In this document: one piece after another, positions 46,964 through 56,288 of the stretch
How the letters are laid out: each line of letters starts with the position of its first letter
Position numbering within the stretch: the first letter of the stretch is position 1
Assembly: GCA_049522755.1 (NCBI GenBank)
Contig: JBEKNN010000005.1
Location: 22,483 to 86,482, forward strand
Length of the DNA stretch: 64,000 nucleotides
DNA from: PALSA-243 sp049522755
GTDB lineage: Bacteria; Acidobacteriota; Terriglobia; Bryobacterales; Bryobacteraceae
Direction: 5' to 3'
Translations under genes and position numbers: made by a program
Notes under the pieces: generated by a model
What the model saw: only the letters and a program-made list of their open reading frames with translations
Database searches by the model: none
Told to the model about the DNA's origin: nothing

Positions 46964-47034
46964 TACGCGGTTTCCGGAGGCGGATTCACAATCCGCCGCA
47001 GATTAACAATCTGCCCTACACTACCTGCCCCACA

Positions 47035-47418
47035 TTACGCGCTCGCGGCGGCAAGTTGGCGGTCGGTGGTTTCCAGCAGCAGGTACACGGTGAAGAGCGG
47101 CTGGCCGGGGACCCCGCTCCAACGGCTTACTTCCCAACCCGCGCGGAGGTACTTGACGTCGGGCCGCCGCGTGAGATCGACCGGCATCTGGTAGACGCCG
47201 CAGTAGAATTTCTGAGGGTAGGCGAGCAAGGGAACTCGTCCCCAATCGACACCGTCGGCTGAACCCCAGATGCTAATTTCGATGCTTTCTTTTTCGACGA
47301 TGCGGGTTATGCCAAGAGTGAGAAACAGCATCCCACCCCGCTCCTCGCGGAGATCGATTGCGGGACTGGTTCCCGCATCGCGCACTGTAGTCTCGGGCAA
47401 TAAGAATTCCGGATACAT
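47035..47418 (-). CDS. Conserved hypothetical protein, 127 residues
   Basis: Good ribosome site (AGGAAGG five bases before ATG 47418). No signal peptide or membrane helix; the sequence alternates beta-type stretches (GMLFLTLGITRIVEKESIEISIWGS, LFTVYLLLETTDRQLA) and contains several Trp residues, like a small beta-sandwich. I do not recognise a family. It lies downstream of and in the same direction as the aminotransferase (27 bases between them), so it may be co-transcribed. The DNA just after its stop carries a cctgccccacatt string shared with other repeats in the window. Confidence 0.6.
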   Translation of the reverse strand: MYPEFLLPETTVRDAGTSPAIDLREERGGMLFLTLGITRIVEKESIEISIWGSADGVDWGRVPLLAYPQKFYCGVYQMPVDLTRRPDVKYLRAGWEVSRWSGVPGQPLFTVYLLLETTDRQLAAASA

Positions 47419-47445
47419 GAGCGCCTTCCTGTCCGGGTAAACAGC

Positions 47446-48630
47446 CTAGCTATTAAGACGGCTAAGTTTCTCCCGGGCTGCCTCCAGAGTCTCATACTTC
47501 TTACAAAAACAAAAGCGCACAAAATGTGCCCCGTCGGCCGGATGTAAGAAAAAGCTCGATCCGGGAACCGCGGCGATTCCAACGTTTTCAATTAAGTGAC
47601 GGACAAATGACACATCGTCATGGAAGCCGGTGCGAGAGATATCGGCCATCACGTAATATGCGCCGTGCGGGATAGAACACTTGAGTCCGGCGCCTTCCAG
47701 CGAGGCCACAATGTGATCGCGCTTCCCGGAGTATTCGGCGGCGAGTGCGGCGTAGTATTCGTCGGGCATCCCGAGAGCCATCACTCCGGCCTGCTGGAGC
47801 GGAGACGCGGCGCCGACGGTGATGAAGTCGTGAACCTTGCGGATGGAATCGGTCAAATCCGGCGGCGCCAGCACCCAGCCCACGCGCCACCCGGTGACCG
47901 AATAAGTCTTACTCATGCTATTCACCAGGATGGAGCGCTCGCGCATGCCCGGCAGCGAAATGATGGGAATGTGCGCTGCGCCGTCGTATACGATGTGCTC
48001 GTAGATTTCATCGGTGATGGCGAGCGTATCGAACTCCTGGCACAGCCCGGCGATGAACTCGAGCTCGTCGCGCGTGAAGACCTTGCCGGTGGGGTTATTC
48101 GGCGAATTGAGGATGATGGCTTTGGTGCGCGGCGTAAAGGCGCGGCGCAGCTCATCGCGGTCGAAGCTCCAATCCGGAGCCCGCAGGGAAACGAAGCGCG
48201 TGCGGGCGCCGCAGAGCTCAGAATCGGGCCGGTAGTTTTCGTAAAACGGCTCGAAGAGAACGATTTCATCGCCCGCATCGAGCACGGCCAGCATAGTCGA
48301 AATCATGCCCTCGGTGGCGCCGCAGCAGACGGTGATCTCGCGTTCCGGATCGAACTGCATCGCATAATGGCGCGCATACTTTTCGGCGATGGCGTCGCGG
48401 AACGGCTTCGCGCCCCAAGTGATGGAGTACTGGTTGATATCGGCAGCGATGGCTTCGGCGGCGGCGCGCTTGAGCGCTTCCGGCGCGGGGAAATCCGGGA
48501 AACCCTGGGCGAGGTTGGTGGCGCCGTGGCGCATGGCCAGGCGCGTCATCTCGCGGATGACTGACTCAGTGAAGTTGGCGATGCGCTGGCTGCGAAAGCG
48601 TGTGCGCAAAGAGGCGACAGGCGACGACAT
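47446..48630 (-). CDS. PLP-dependent class I/II aminotransferase (methionine/kynurenine aminotransferase-like)
   Basis: 394 residues, fold-type I. Visible landmarks: NLAQGFPDFPAPE (N-terminal substrate loop), QYSITWGAKPFRDAIAEKY, CCGATEGMISTMLAV, LNSPNNPTGKVF (Asn and Pro of the cofactor pocket), ITDEIYEHIVYDG (Asp and Tyr contacts), and SMSKTYSVTGWRVGW, where the Lys forms the Schiff base with PLP. GAYYVMADIS and HFVRFCFCKKYETLEAA close the protein. The pattern fits the family of kynurenine/glutamine aminotransferases and bacterial methionine aminotransferases (YbdL-like). Exact amino donor cannot be read from sequence. Start at ATG 48630. Confidence 0.9.
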   Translation of the reverse strand: MSSPVASLRTRFRSQRIANFTESVIREMTRLAMRHGATNLAQGFPDFPAPEALKRAAAEAIAADINQYSITWGAKPFRDAIAEKYARHYAMQFDPEREITVCCGATEGMISTMLAVLDAGDEIVLFEPFYENYRPDSELCGARTRFVSLRAPDWSFDRDELRRAFTPRTKAIILNSPNNPTGKVFTRDELEFIAGLCQEFDTLAITDEIYEHIVYDGAAHIPIISLPGMRERSILVNSMSKTYSVTGWRVGWVLAPPDLTDSIRKVHDFITVGAASPLQQAGVMALGMPDEYYAALAAEYSGKRDHIVASLEGAGLKCSIPHGAYYVMADISRTGFHDDVSFVRHLIENVGIAAVPGSSFFLHPADGAHFVRFCFCKKYETLEAAREKLSRLNS

Positions 48631-48972
48631 TCTTCGAGATTAGCAGTAAATCCGGAAGGGTCCGGCGCGGATCGATGCGCCAGACCCAGTTAATACGAGG
48701 AACGTTGGGTTAAAGATAGCAGCGGCGGACGGGGCGGAATACATACGATTTGGTTAACGCCCGGCTAATATCCGTGTAGGACAGGCCTCCCCGGCCTGTC
48801 GTTTGCAGTGCGCAGCCTTGTTTCGCAATCGACGCCGGCGCAATGGTGACGCCACCAATTGTTACGGAAAGATTCGACTGGCGCCTGCGGAAGGCCGGCT
48901 GGCCAAGCTTCTGACGTCGGTTCGGTGGTTGGCAGTTTAATGCGCCGGTTCGACGAGTCGCCAAAGCCATCT
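48631..48972. other. Divergent intergenic region with one palindromic repeat
   Basis: About 340 bases between the aminotransferase and MutS-like starts. It holds the GACAGGCC palindrome (48780-48800). A plus-strand frame runs into the MutS-like gene from 48859 but is not supported by composition. Promoters for both genes should be here; none is clear. Confidence 0.4.
48780..48800. repeat. GACAGGCC palindrome, copy 3
   Basis: gacaggcc (48780-48787) / ggcctgtc (48793-48800) with a tcccc loop. Same family as the copies at 13757 and 35680. Confidence 0.65.
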
Positions 48973-50784
48973 ATGATGATGGCGTGGCCGCTCACCGAGG
49001 TACTTATCCAATACGAAGGCAGATTGCAGGAATTACAAGCGGGCCTGGCACAGGTGCGAATGCAGCACATGGCGGCCGCCGCCGTGACACTGGTTGCCAT
49101 CGCGATATTCCTGTTGCTCGGCGTCTATGCGCTGAAGCGGCGCGTCCCGCTCTGGCTGCCGGCGCTGCCTGTCCCAATAGCCGCAGCTTCAGCGCTGCAC
49201 TACAGACGCCTCGGGCTGGCGGGGTCGCGGATACGGCGATTGCAGCGTTTCTATCAACGGGCCGGCGAGCGCGTAAAGGGGCTCTGGCCGGGGGAGGGCT
49301 TCGCGGGAGATGAATTCGACGGCGGCGATCACGTATATGCGAGGGACCTCGGCATCTTCGGAGAAGGCTCGCTGTTTGAGCTGCTGTGTATTGCGCGCAC
49401 CGCCATTGGGCGGCGAGGCCTGGCGAACTATCTGCTGGAAGCTCCTGCGCTCGATGAGACGCGGGGGCGGCAGGAAGCTGTCCGGGAGCTGCGGAGCCGC
49501 GCGGATCTTCGCGAAGCGGTTGCTTTGCTCGGCGAGTTCGAATTTTCCGAATCCAAGTGGGAGACGTTCACGGAGTGGCTGAATTCGCCGGCCGTGCAGT
49601 TCAGCGGGGCCCTCCCGGTAGCAGCCGCCATGACTTCGGCGCTGGCTTTGGGCATCGTTCTGGCCACAGCGGCGGGGCTGCTGTCTTGGACTCACGCGGC
49701 GATTTGGATTCTTCCGCTGGTCTTGTTTCACTCCGCGGCCGGACTGGCGTGCCGAGACAGGGTGAAGCGGATGATGGAATCGCTCCGCTCGGCAGCGGTT
49801 GAAATTCGAGTGCTGCGGGAGGGAATGCAAGTATTGGAATCGCAGCGATTCCAATCCGCGAAGCTGCGCGAAATTACGGCGCGGGTGCAAAACAGTTCGA
49901 AGGCGGTTCGTAAGCTGGAACACCTGCTTGACGCTCTCCACCTGCGGAACAAGGAGTATTTCTATCAGGCCGCGCTGCTGCTGATAGCTACCACGCAATT
50001 GTGTATGGCCGTGGAGCGGTGGCGAAAGCAATATGGGGCCGCGCTTCGAGACTGGCTGCAAGCGTGGTCGGAATTCGAGGCGCTCAACGCCTTGGCGAAC
50101 TATGCTCAAGAGAACCCGGACAGCGCGTTTCCCTTGTTTTCCAATGGGTTTTCCCATGGAGAAGCCCGCTTCGAAGCGGTAGCGCTGGGACACCCGTTAT
50201 TGCCGGACGAAACCTGCGTCCGCAACGACGTGCGTCTGAACTCCGCGACCCGCTTTTACATTGTCAGTGGATCGAATATGTCCGGCAAGAGTTCGCTCTT
50301 GCGGGCGATCGGCCTCAACGCGGTTCTGGCATTCGCGGGCGCCCCGGTGCGGGCGCAAGCCATGCAACTCTCGCAACTGTCGGTTTGCGCCTCGATGGCC
50401 GTGGTGGATTCTCTACTGAACGGCAAATCGAAATTCCTGGCCGAGGTGGACCGCGTGCGCCAAACCATCGAGTTGGCCGGCAGCGGGAAAGCGGTGCTTT
50501 TTCTCATCGATGAGATCTTCAGTGGAACCAATTCCCGCGACCGCCATGTGGCTGCCGAAGCCGTAGTTCGAACACTGGTCGGCCGCGGCGCGGTTGGAGC
50601 GCTGTCAACTCACGACATGTCACTCACCGCGATCGCAGCTGCCGAAGGACTCTGCGGCGCCAACGTACACATGTGCGCCAAGCATGGAAACGACCCCATG
50701 GATTTCGATTACCGCCTCAAGCCTGGAGTTACCAGTGAGACCAACGCGCTGGCCATCGCCCGAATGGCGGGCGTGCCGGTCTAG
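48973..50784 (+). CDS. Membrane-anchored MutS-like ATPase
   Basis: About 603 residues from the first of three consecutive ATG codons at 48973; start choice is by composition. Two N-terminal helices (about 32-75: AAAAVTLVAIAIFLLLGVYAL and LWLPALPVPIAAASAL) and a second hydrophobic pair (about 212-258) surround a core/lever-like helical region. The C-terminal third is a MutS ATPase: Walker A GSNMSGKSSLL, Walker B LFLIDEIFSGTNSRDR, and the LSTHD switch. There are no mismatch-recognition or connector domains, so this is not mismatch repair MutS1. MutS-like membrane proteins of this size occur in several phyla with unknown function. No operon partner is obvious; the ADOP gene follows after 132 bases. 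Confidence 0.8.
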   Translation: MMMAWPLTEVLIQYEGRLQELQAGLAQVRMQHMAAAAVTLVAIAIFLLLGVYALKRRVPLWLPALPVPIAAASALHYRRLGLAGSRIRRLQRFYQRAGERVKGLWPGEGFAGDEFDGGDHVYARDLGIFGEGSLFELLCIARTAIGRRGLANYLLEAPALDETRGRQEAVRELRSRADLREAVALLGEFEFSESKWETFTEWLNSPAVQFSGALPVAAAMTSALALGIVLATAAGLLSWTHAAIWILPLVLFHSAAGLACRDRVKRMMESLRSAAVEIRVLREGMQVLESQRFQSAKLREITARVQNSSKAVRKLEHLLDALHLRNKEYFYQAALLLIATTQLCMAVERWRKQYGAALRDWLQAWSEFEALNALANYAQENPDSAFPLFSNGFSHGEARFEAVALGHPLLPDETCVRNDVRLNSATRFYIVSGSNMSGKSSLLRAIGLNAVLAFAGAPVRAQAMQLSQLSVCASMAVVDSLLNGKSKFLAEVDRVRQTIELAGSGKAVLFLIDEIFSGTNSRDRHVAAEAVVRTLVGRGAVGALSTHDMSLTAIAAAEGLCGANVHMCAKHGNDPMDFDYRLKPGVTSETNALAIARMAGVPV

Positions 50785-50916
50785 CTTACGCCGGCGTAAT
50801 CGATTTTCGGTATGTGGAAATTGGATCGCGGACGCAACAGGATGGGCTTCGCCGGAGAGAACCATCAACGCCTTGATGGAGCCCGACGTCACTCATTCCA
50901 AGACTACGTCACTCAG

Positions 50917-53349
50917 ATGGAATCCATGCTGCAAGACCTCCGCCACGCTGTGCGGGCGCTGCGGACGGCTCCTGCCTTTACTGCCATCGCGGTCCTGACG
51001 CTGGCATTGGGAATCGGCGTCAACGCAGCGATCTTCAGCGTTGTGTATGCGGTGCTGCTGCGTCCGCTTCCCTACCACCAGCCCGAACAACTCGCACTGA
51101 TCTCATCGGCCATCGAAAAACCGGGCGCCTCCCGCACCCCGATGCCCGGCGCTCTCTTCAACGAAATCAAGCAGCGCGCCAGGCTGTTGTCCGGCATCGC
51201 CGGCATTACCGTTACCAACGCCAGATTGGATACCGCGGAAGCCCCGGAACTAATCCGTAACGCGGGCGTCAGCTCCAATTTCTTCGATCTGCTCGGCGTC
51301 CGGGCCGTCCGCGGACGCGCCGTTGCGTCCGCCGAAGAATTGACGGCGCACAACCTGGTCGTCTTGAGTAATGGCTTCTGGCGCAGCCGCCTTGGAGGCG
51401 ATCCGAATATTGCCGGCAAAGACATTCATCTTCAGGGAGGAGAGATCTTCACGGTCCTCGGCGTGCTGCCGGAAGATTTCCGCGTGTACTTTCCCCCCGA
51501 TTCCGGCGTACTTTCAGAGGTCCAGCTCTTCTATCTTGCACCAGATTTTTCTTCCGCCTCGAACTATCTCGCGGCCCGCCTCAAGCCGGGTGTAACCTTC
51601 CCGCAGGCACAACAGGAAATGAACGCGATTGCAGCCAGGTTCGCCGCCAGGTTCACCCAAGCCAACGCAGAATTCGGCGCCGGCAGAAGGCTGAATATCG
51701 TCTCTATGCAGGGCGAAGCGGTGCGCGATCTCAAGCCGGCCTTGATCGCGCTGTTCGCCGGGGCCGCGTTCGTCCTGCTGATTTGCTGCGTCAACGTCGC
51801 CAATCTGCTGCTGGCGCGCGCCAACGGCCGGCGGAAAGAGGTCGCGATCCGCTCTGCGCTGGGCGCGTCGCAAGCGCGCATACTTCGCCAGTTGCTCACC
51901 GAAAGCCTGCTGTTGTGCTGTCTCGCGGGAACGGCGGGGCTGGCGCTCGGGTGGGCTGGCATCCGGCTGTTCCTTCGATTCCGGCCCGAATCGCTGGCCC
52001 GCATGGGAGACGTCGGTTTGAACTGGCGAGTGCTCGCGTTCGTAGCGGCAGTGTCGCTGGCCGCCGTGCTGCTATTCGGCCTGGCGCCCAGCGTCGAGTT
52101 CGCCAAGGTGGAATTAGTCCAGACTTTGCGCGAAGGCGGACGAACCTCGCTTACTTCGGGAAGCCGCGGCATCCGGGCGGCGTTAATTGTGTGCGAGGTC
52201 ACGCTGGGCTTTGTGCTGGTCGTTGGCGCCGGGCTAATGCTTCGGACTTTCGATCGGATTCAACGCGTCCGGCCGGGATTTGAGCCGCAAAATCTTCTGA
52301 CCTTCCAATTGAATACCCCAGGGGGGCTCGGCGCAGGGGCGCTGTTCAGCTTCATCAAAGATTGGGAATCGCAGATTCAGGCGCTCCCCGGAGTGCTCGC
52401 AGTCGGCGAGACCACTCTTGTACCCTTGGATGACTCCCCGAATTGGTACAGACCGTACCGGCCCGAAGGCGCGCCCGCGCCCGAGAGCGCGCCCTTGATG
52501 GCCGACTATCGCAGCATCACTCCGGGATTCCTGCGAACCATGAGGACGCGGCTACTCGAAGGCCGCTATTTCGATGACCACGACCAAGCCGACAGCCCGC
52601 CGGTGGTCATCGTTGACGACGTCCTCGCCAACACCGCTTGGCCCGGACAGAGCGCCATCGGGAAGAGGATCGAATCCGAGCACCTTACCGAAGACGGCTT
52701 CCAGCCTTTGTGGGCCGAGGTTGTAGGCGTGGTCGAGTCTACCCGAAACTACTCTCTCTCCGAGAATCCGCGCAGTGAGATCTACCTTCCGTTCGAGCAG
52801 AGCCCGCGGAGGCCGTATAGTTACACCGTGCGGACAAAGGGGGACCCATCAACGCTCGCCGGCCCAATTCGCCGATTGCTGTATAGGATGCAACCACACG
52901 CCGCCATGGGCAATATCCGTCCCATGAGAGAGTATGTGGAGCAAGCGCAGGCGCCCGTCGCGCTCACTGCGATGCTGGCTGGAGTCTTCGGCGCGCTAGC
53001 CCTGGCGCTGGCGGCAATCGGAATCTACGGAGTCATCGATTACTCCGTCTCGCGGCGCATGCATGAGATGGGCGTGCGCATGGCTCTCGGCGCCAACGGC
53101 TCCGACATCCTGCGGATGGTGATACGAGAAGGCCTGACACCGACTGTCGCGGGCATGACTCTGGGAGTTGCCGGCGCCCTGGCTGTCTCGCGTCAACTGC
53201 AAAGCTTCGTGTTTGGAATATCTTCCACCGATCCCCTGACCTATGCGCTGGCGATCGTTGTCATTCCATCCGCGGCGATGGTTGGATGCTGGCGGCCTGC
53301 GGCAAGGGCGGCGGCCGCCAATCCGGTGGATGCAATCCGCTCCGAATAA
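50917..53349 (+). CDS. ADOP/MacB-type FtsX-like permease without prefix domain
   Basis: About 810 residues; ATG 50917 or 50926 both give the family's usual start (MLQDLRHAVRALRTAPAFT), and the frame is open further upstream without support. Order: helix 1 (about 25-48, AIAVLTLALGIGVNAAIFSVV), MacB-type periplasmic core, three-helix FtsX block (about 280-390, with ARANGRRKEVAIRSALGAS), second periplasmic domain, and last FtsX block ending with PVDAIRSE. The cytoplasmic prefix of the PadR-linked pair is absent. No ATPase gene nearby. A second permease of the same class follows after 104 bases; together they resemble paralogous duplicates that have diverged. Substrate unknown. Confidence 0.87.
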   Translation: MESMLQDLRHAVRALRTAPAFTAIAVLTLALGIGVNAAIFSVVYAVLLRPLPYHQPEQLALISSAIEKPGASRTPMPGALFNEIKQRARLLSGIAGITVTNARLDTAEAPELIRNAGVSSNFFDLLGVRAVRGRAVASAEELTAHNLVVLSNGFWRSRLGGDPNIAGKDIHLQGGEIFTVLGVLPEDFRVYFPPDSGVLSEVQLFYLAPDFSSASNYLAARLKPGVTFPQAQQEMNAIAARFAARFTQANAEFGAGRRLNIVSMQGEAVRDLKPALIALFAGAAFVLLICCVNVANLLLARANGRRKEVAIRSALGASQARILRQLLTESLLLCCLAGTAGLALGWAGIRLFLRFRPESLARMGDVGLNWRVLAFVAAVSLAAVLLFGLAPSVEFAKVELVQTLREGGRTSLTSGSRGIRAALIVCEVTLGFVLVVGAGLMLRTFDRIQRVRPGFEPQNLLTFQLNTPGGLGAGALFSFIKDWESQIQALPGVLAVGETTLVPLDDSPNWYRPYRPEGAPAPESAPLMADYRSITPGFLRTMRTRLLEGRYFDDHDQADSPPVVIVDDVLANTAWPGQSAIGKRIESEHLTEDGFQPLWAEVVGVVESTRNYSLSENPRSEIYLPFEQSPRRPYSYTVRTKGDPSTLAGPIRRLLYRMQPHAAMGNIRPMREYVEQAQAPVALTAMLAGVFGALALALAAIGIYGVIDYSVSRRMHEMGVRMALGANGSDILRMVIREGLTPTVAGMTLGVAGALAVSRQLQSFVFGISSTDPLTYALAIVVIPSAAMVGCWRPAARAAAANPVDAIRSE

Positions 53350-53453
53350 CATGGTTTGGAATAAGACTTGGTTTTTGTATAGGAACTTCCGCCCTACATC
53401 CTCGTCTAATCTTCTAGCCGCGCGCGGCCACAAAAACCAGCGAGGAGCCATCC

Positions 53454-55910
53454 ATGGAAACACTCATAGCCGACCTTAAACAAGCCTTCCGCATGTTCCG
53501 TCAAAGCCCCGGCTTCACCGCTACGGCGGTTTCCGCGCTGGCCCTGGGAATCGGCGCCAACACGGCCATCTTCTCGGTCATCAACACGGTCCTGCTGATG
53601 CCGCTGCCGTTTCCCGCGCCAGAGCGCATCGTGGTGCTGATGAACAGCTCCCCACAGGGCAGCGGGCCGGCTGCGTCCGTGCCGAAATACAACCTCTGGC
53701 GGCGGCAGACCAGCGTGCTGGAAGACATCGCCGCGTACGACACCGGTGGACCCGGGCTGAATCTCAGCGGCGGCGACCGCCCCGAACAGCTCAAGGGAAT
53801 CCACGTCTCCTATGAATTCTTCCGTCTCTTCGGCGCCACGCCGGTTCTGGGCCGCACCTTCACCGCGGACGAAGACCGCCCCCGCGGCGGCCACCTCACC
53901 GTGCTCTCGAATGGACTCTGGCAGCGCCGCTTCGGCTCCGACCCCGCCATCATCGGCAAGACTCTCTCCATGGGCGGCGAACCCTACACGGTGATCGGCG
54001 TCCTGGGCCCCGATTTCGCCTTCGATCCGCCCGCGGATCTCTACCTCCCATTCCAGGCCGACCCCAATAGCACCAATCAGGGGCATTATTTCCGCGCGGC
54101 CGCCCGCCTCAAGCCGGGCGTCTCTTTGGGCTCCGCCAAGGCGGCTCTCAACCTGGCAGGCGAAGAGTTCCGGCGCATGTACCCGACTGCCATCGGTCCC
54201 AACAACAGCTTCACCGTGGAACCCATGCAGCAGCTTATGGTTCGCAATGTGCGCACCGCTCTCTATGTTTTGCTGGGCGCCGTCGCCTTCGTGCTGCTGA
54301 TCGCCTGCGCCAATGTCGCCAACCTGCTGCTGGCGCGCGCCAATTCCCGCTCGCGCGAAATCGCCATCCGCTCCGCCATCGGCGCCGGACGCGGCCGCAT
54401 CGTCCGCCAACTGCTCACGGAAAGCCTGCTGCTCTCAGTGACCGGCGGCATTGCCGGGCTCGCTATCGGTGTTTTGGGAGTGCGCGCTTTGCTGGCCGTA
54501 AATCCGGGCGACATCCCGCGCATCGGTCCGGAGGGCGCCGCCGTCACGCTCGATTGGCGCATCCTCTGCTTCACGCTTCTGCTGTCTGTTGCCACCGGAA
54601 TTCTCTTCGGTCTGGTTCCCGCGCTGCATGCCTCGCGCGTCGACCTGAATTCGACCCTCAAGGAAACCGGCGCGCGCTCCGGTTCCGGCCTGCGCCAAAA
54701 CAAGATGCGCGGGCTGCTGGTGGTCACCGAAATTGCGCTCGCCATGGTGCTGCTGGTGGGCGCCGGACTGCTCATCCGCACTTTCGCCGCGCTGCATCAC
54801 GTGGACCCCGGCTTCGATGCCCACAACGTCCTCACCATGGAAACCGCGCTTACCGGAACCCGCTTCGACCACACCGCCGCTATCGACATCGTGACTCGCC
54901 AGATACTCGAACGCATCCAGGCGATACCGGGCGTGGAATGCGCCGCCGCCAGTTCCTACCTGCCGCTCGATGGCGGACTTGGCCTCGGCTTCATCATCGA
55001 AGGGCGCCCGCTTACCAAGGAACCCGAACACGGCGGCGCCGCGTGGAATTACGTTACGCCGCGCTTTTTCGACGTGTTCCGCATCCCCATCGTCGCCGGC
55101 CGCGCCTTCAATGAGCGCGACGACGCCGCGGGCCCTCCCGTGGTAATGATCAACCAGGCCATGGCCAAACGCTATTGGAAGAATGAAAACCCCATCGGCC
55201 AGCGGCTGATCATCGGGTCGGGCATGGGCCCCAACTTCGCGCAGGCCCCCCGGCAGATCATCGGCATTGTGGGCGATGCGCGCGATGGCGGTCTCAATAG
55301 CGATCCCGACTCGGAGACGTTCGTGCCACTGTCCCAGGTCCGCGATTCCTACATGGAGCTTAACAATACGTTCATGCCGCTGCGCTGGCTGGTGCGCACG
55401 CGAGTGGCGCCTTTCTCGCTGAACGCGCCCATCCAGCGGGCATTTCAGGATGCGGCCGATCTGCCGGTGGCGCACGTGCGCAGCATGGAGCAGATCGTGG
55501 CGCAATCCACCGCCGGCAATCAGTTTAATACGCTGCTGCTGGGCATTTTCGCCTTTTTCGCGATTCTGCTGGCGTCGATCGGCCTCTACGGTCTCATGGC
55601 TTATTCCGTGGAGCAGCGCACGCTGGAGTTCGGCATCCGCCTGGCGCTGGGCGCCGATTTCCCCCTGCTGCGAAACATGATCGTGCGCCAGGCGATGACG
55701 CTGGCCCTGATCGGCATCGGAATCGGACTCGCGGCCGCGTATGGGCTCACGCGCCTGATGGCGTCGCTGCTATTCGACGTCAAGCCGAACGATCCGGTGA
55801 TTTTTGCGGCGGTAGCGGTTCTGCTGGGCGCCATCGCTTCGCTTGCCAGCTATATCCCCGCACGCCGCGCCCTTCGGATAGACCCGGTGGTGGCGCTGCG
55901 GTATCAGTAG
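53454..55910 (+). CDS. ADOP/MacB-type FtsX-like permease without prefix domain
   Basis: 818 residues with a good ribosome site (GAGGAG seven bases before the ATG). It begins METLIADLKQAFRMFRQSP, then helix 1, a MacB-type core with GLNLSGGDRPEQLKG, a first FtsX block with ARANSRSREIAIRSAIGAG, and a final block with TLEFGIRLALGAD and RIDPVVALRY. Same architecture as the preceding gene and shorter than the PadR-linked permeases because the prefix domain is missing. The ArsR-type regulator 78 bases downstream has its own operator, so it is probably a separate unit. These permeases are thought to act in efflux or envelope traffic, but no substrate can be read from sequence. Confidence 0.88.
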   Translation: METLIADLKQAFRMFRQSPGFTATAVSALALGIGANTAIFSVINTVLLMPLPFPAPERIVVLMNSSPQGSGPAASVPKYNLWRRQTSVLEDIAAYDTGGPGLNLSGGDRPEQLKGIHVSYEFFRLFGATPVLGRTFTADEDRPRGGHLTVLSNGLWQRRFGSDPAIIGKTLSMGGEPYTVIGVLGPDFAFDPPADLYLPFQADPNSTNQGHYFRAAARLKPGVSLGSAKAALNLAGEEFRRMYPTAIGPNNSFTVEPMQQLMVRNVRTALYVLLGAVAFVLLIACANVANLLLARANSRSREIAIRSAIGAGRGRIVRQLLTESLLLSVTGGIAGLAIGVLGVRALLAVNPGDIPRIGPEGAAVTLDWRILCFTLLLSVATGILFGLVPALHASRVDLNSTLKETGARSGSGLRQNKMRGLLVVTEIALAMVLLVGAGLLIRTFAALHHVDPGFDAHNVLTMETALTGTRFDHTAAIDIVTRQILERIQAIPGVECAAASSYLPLDGGLGLGFIIEGRPLTKEPEHGGAAWNYVTPRFFDVFRIPIVAGRAFNERDDAAGPPVVMINQAMAKRYWKNENPIGQRLIIGSGMGPNFAQAPRQIIGIVGDARDGGLNSDPDSETFVPLSQVRDSYMELNNTFMPLRWLVRTRVAPFSLNAPIQRAFQDAADLPVAHVRSMEQIVAQSTAGNQFNTLLLGIFAFFAILLASIGLYGLMAYSVEQRTLEFGIRLALGADFPLLRNMIVRQAMTLALIGIGIGLAAAYGLTRLMASLLFDVKPNDPVIFAAVAVLLGAIASLASYIPARRALRIDPVVALRYQ

Positions 55911-55959
55911 GAGGGCAGTCGATCGTCCCGGTGTCACCCGCGAATGTTCCTGTTGCTTT

Positions 55960-55981
55960 AATTTAGCCAAATAGCTAAATT
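55960..55981. promoter_or_regulatory. Operator of the ArsR-type regulator
   Basis: Perfect inverted repeat aatttagc-caaata-gctaaatt, seven bases before the regulator ATG at 55989. Size and spacing match ArsR/SdpR-family operators (TTTAGC-N6-GCTAAA), and the AT-rich block stands out from GC-rich surroundings. It predicts autorepression of the regulator-epimerase operon. Confidence 0.72.
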
Positions 55982-55988
55982 GAAAATA

Positions 55989-56288
55989 ATGAAAGCCACG
56001 GCCAAGATTTTCCGCGCCCTTGCCGACCCCACCCGCCGTCAAATCCTGGAGGAGCTCAAACACGGCCCGCTCCCCGCCGGCGAAATCGCCAGCCGCTTCC
56101 CGGTCTCCGCGCCAACTATTTCCCGCCACCTCTCGCTCCTTGAGGCCGCCGGACTGGTCTCGTATCGCCGCCAAGCCAACCGCCTCATCTACGAGGCCGA
56201 AACTGAAAGCCTGGCCAGCGCCCTGAACGGCTTTCTCAGCGCCGTTTGCCCCACGCAGATCTTAGAAAGAAAACGGAGGAAGAAATGA
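55989..56288 (+). CDS. ArsR/SdpR-family transcriptional repressor
   Basis: 99 residues from ATG 55989 (an in-frame TTG three codons earlier lies in the operator). Winged-helix core: KIFRALADPTRRQILEELK, LPAGEIASRFPVSAPTISRHL as recognition helix, and SYRRQANRLIYEAE as wing, then a short dimerisation helix. There is no metal-binding ELCVCD motif, and the LPAGEIASRF pattern fits the metal-independent SdpR-like autorepressors. The gene overlaps the next one by four bases (ATGA), so both are controlled together from the inverted repeat upstream. The inducing signal is unknown. Confidence 0.88.
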   Translation: MKATAKIFRALADPTRRQILEELKHGPLPAGEIASRFPVSAPTISRHLSLLEAAGLVSYRRQANRLIYEAETESLASALNGFLSAVCPTQILERKRRKK

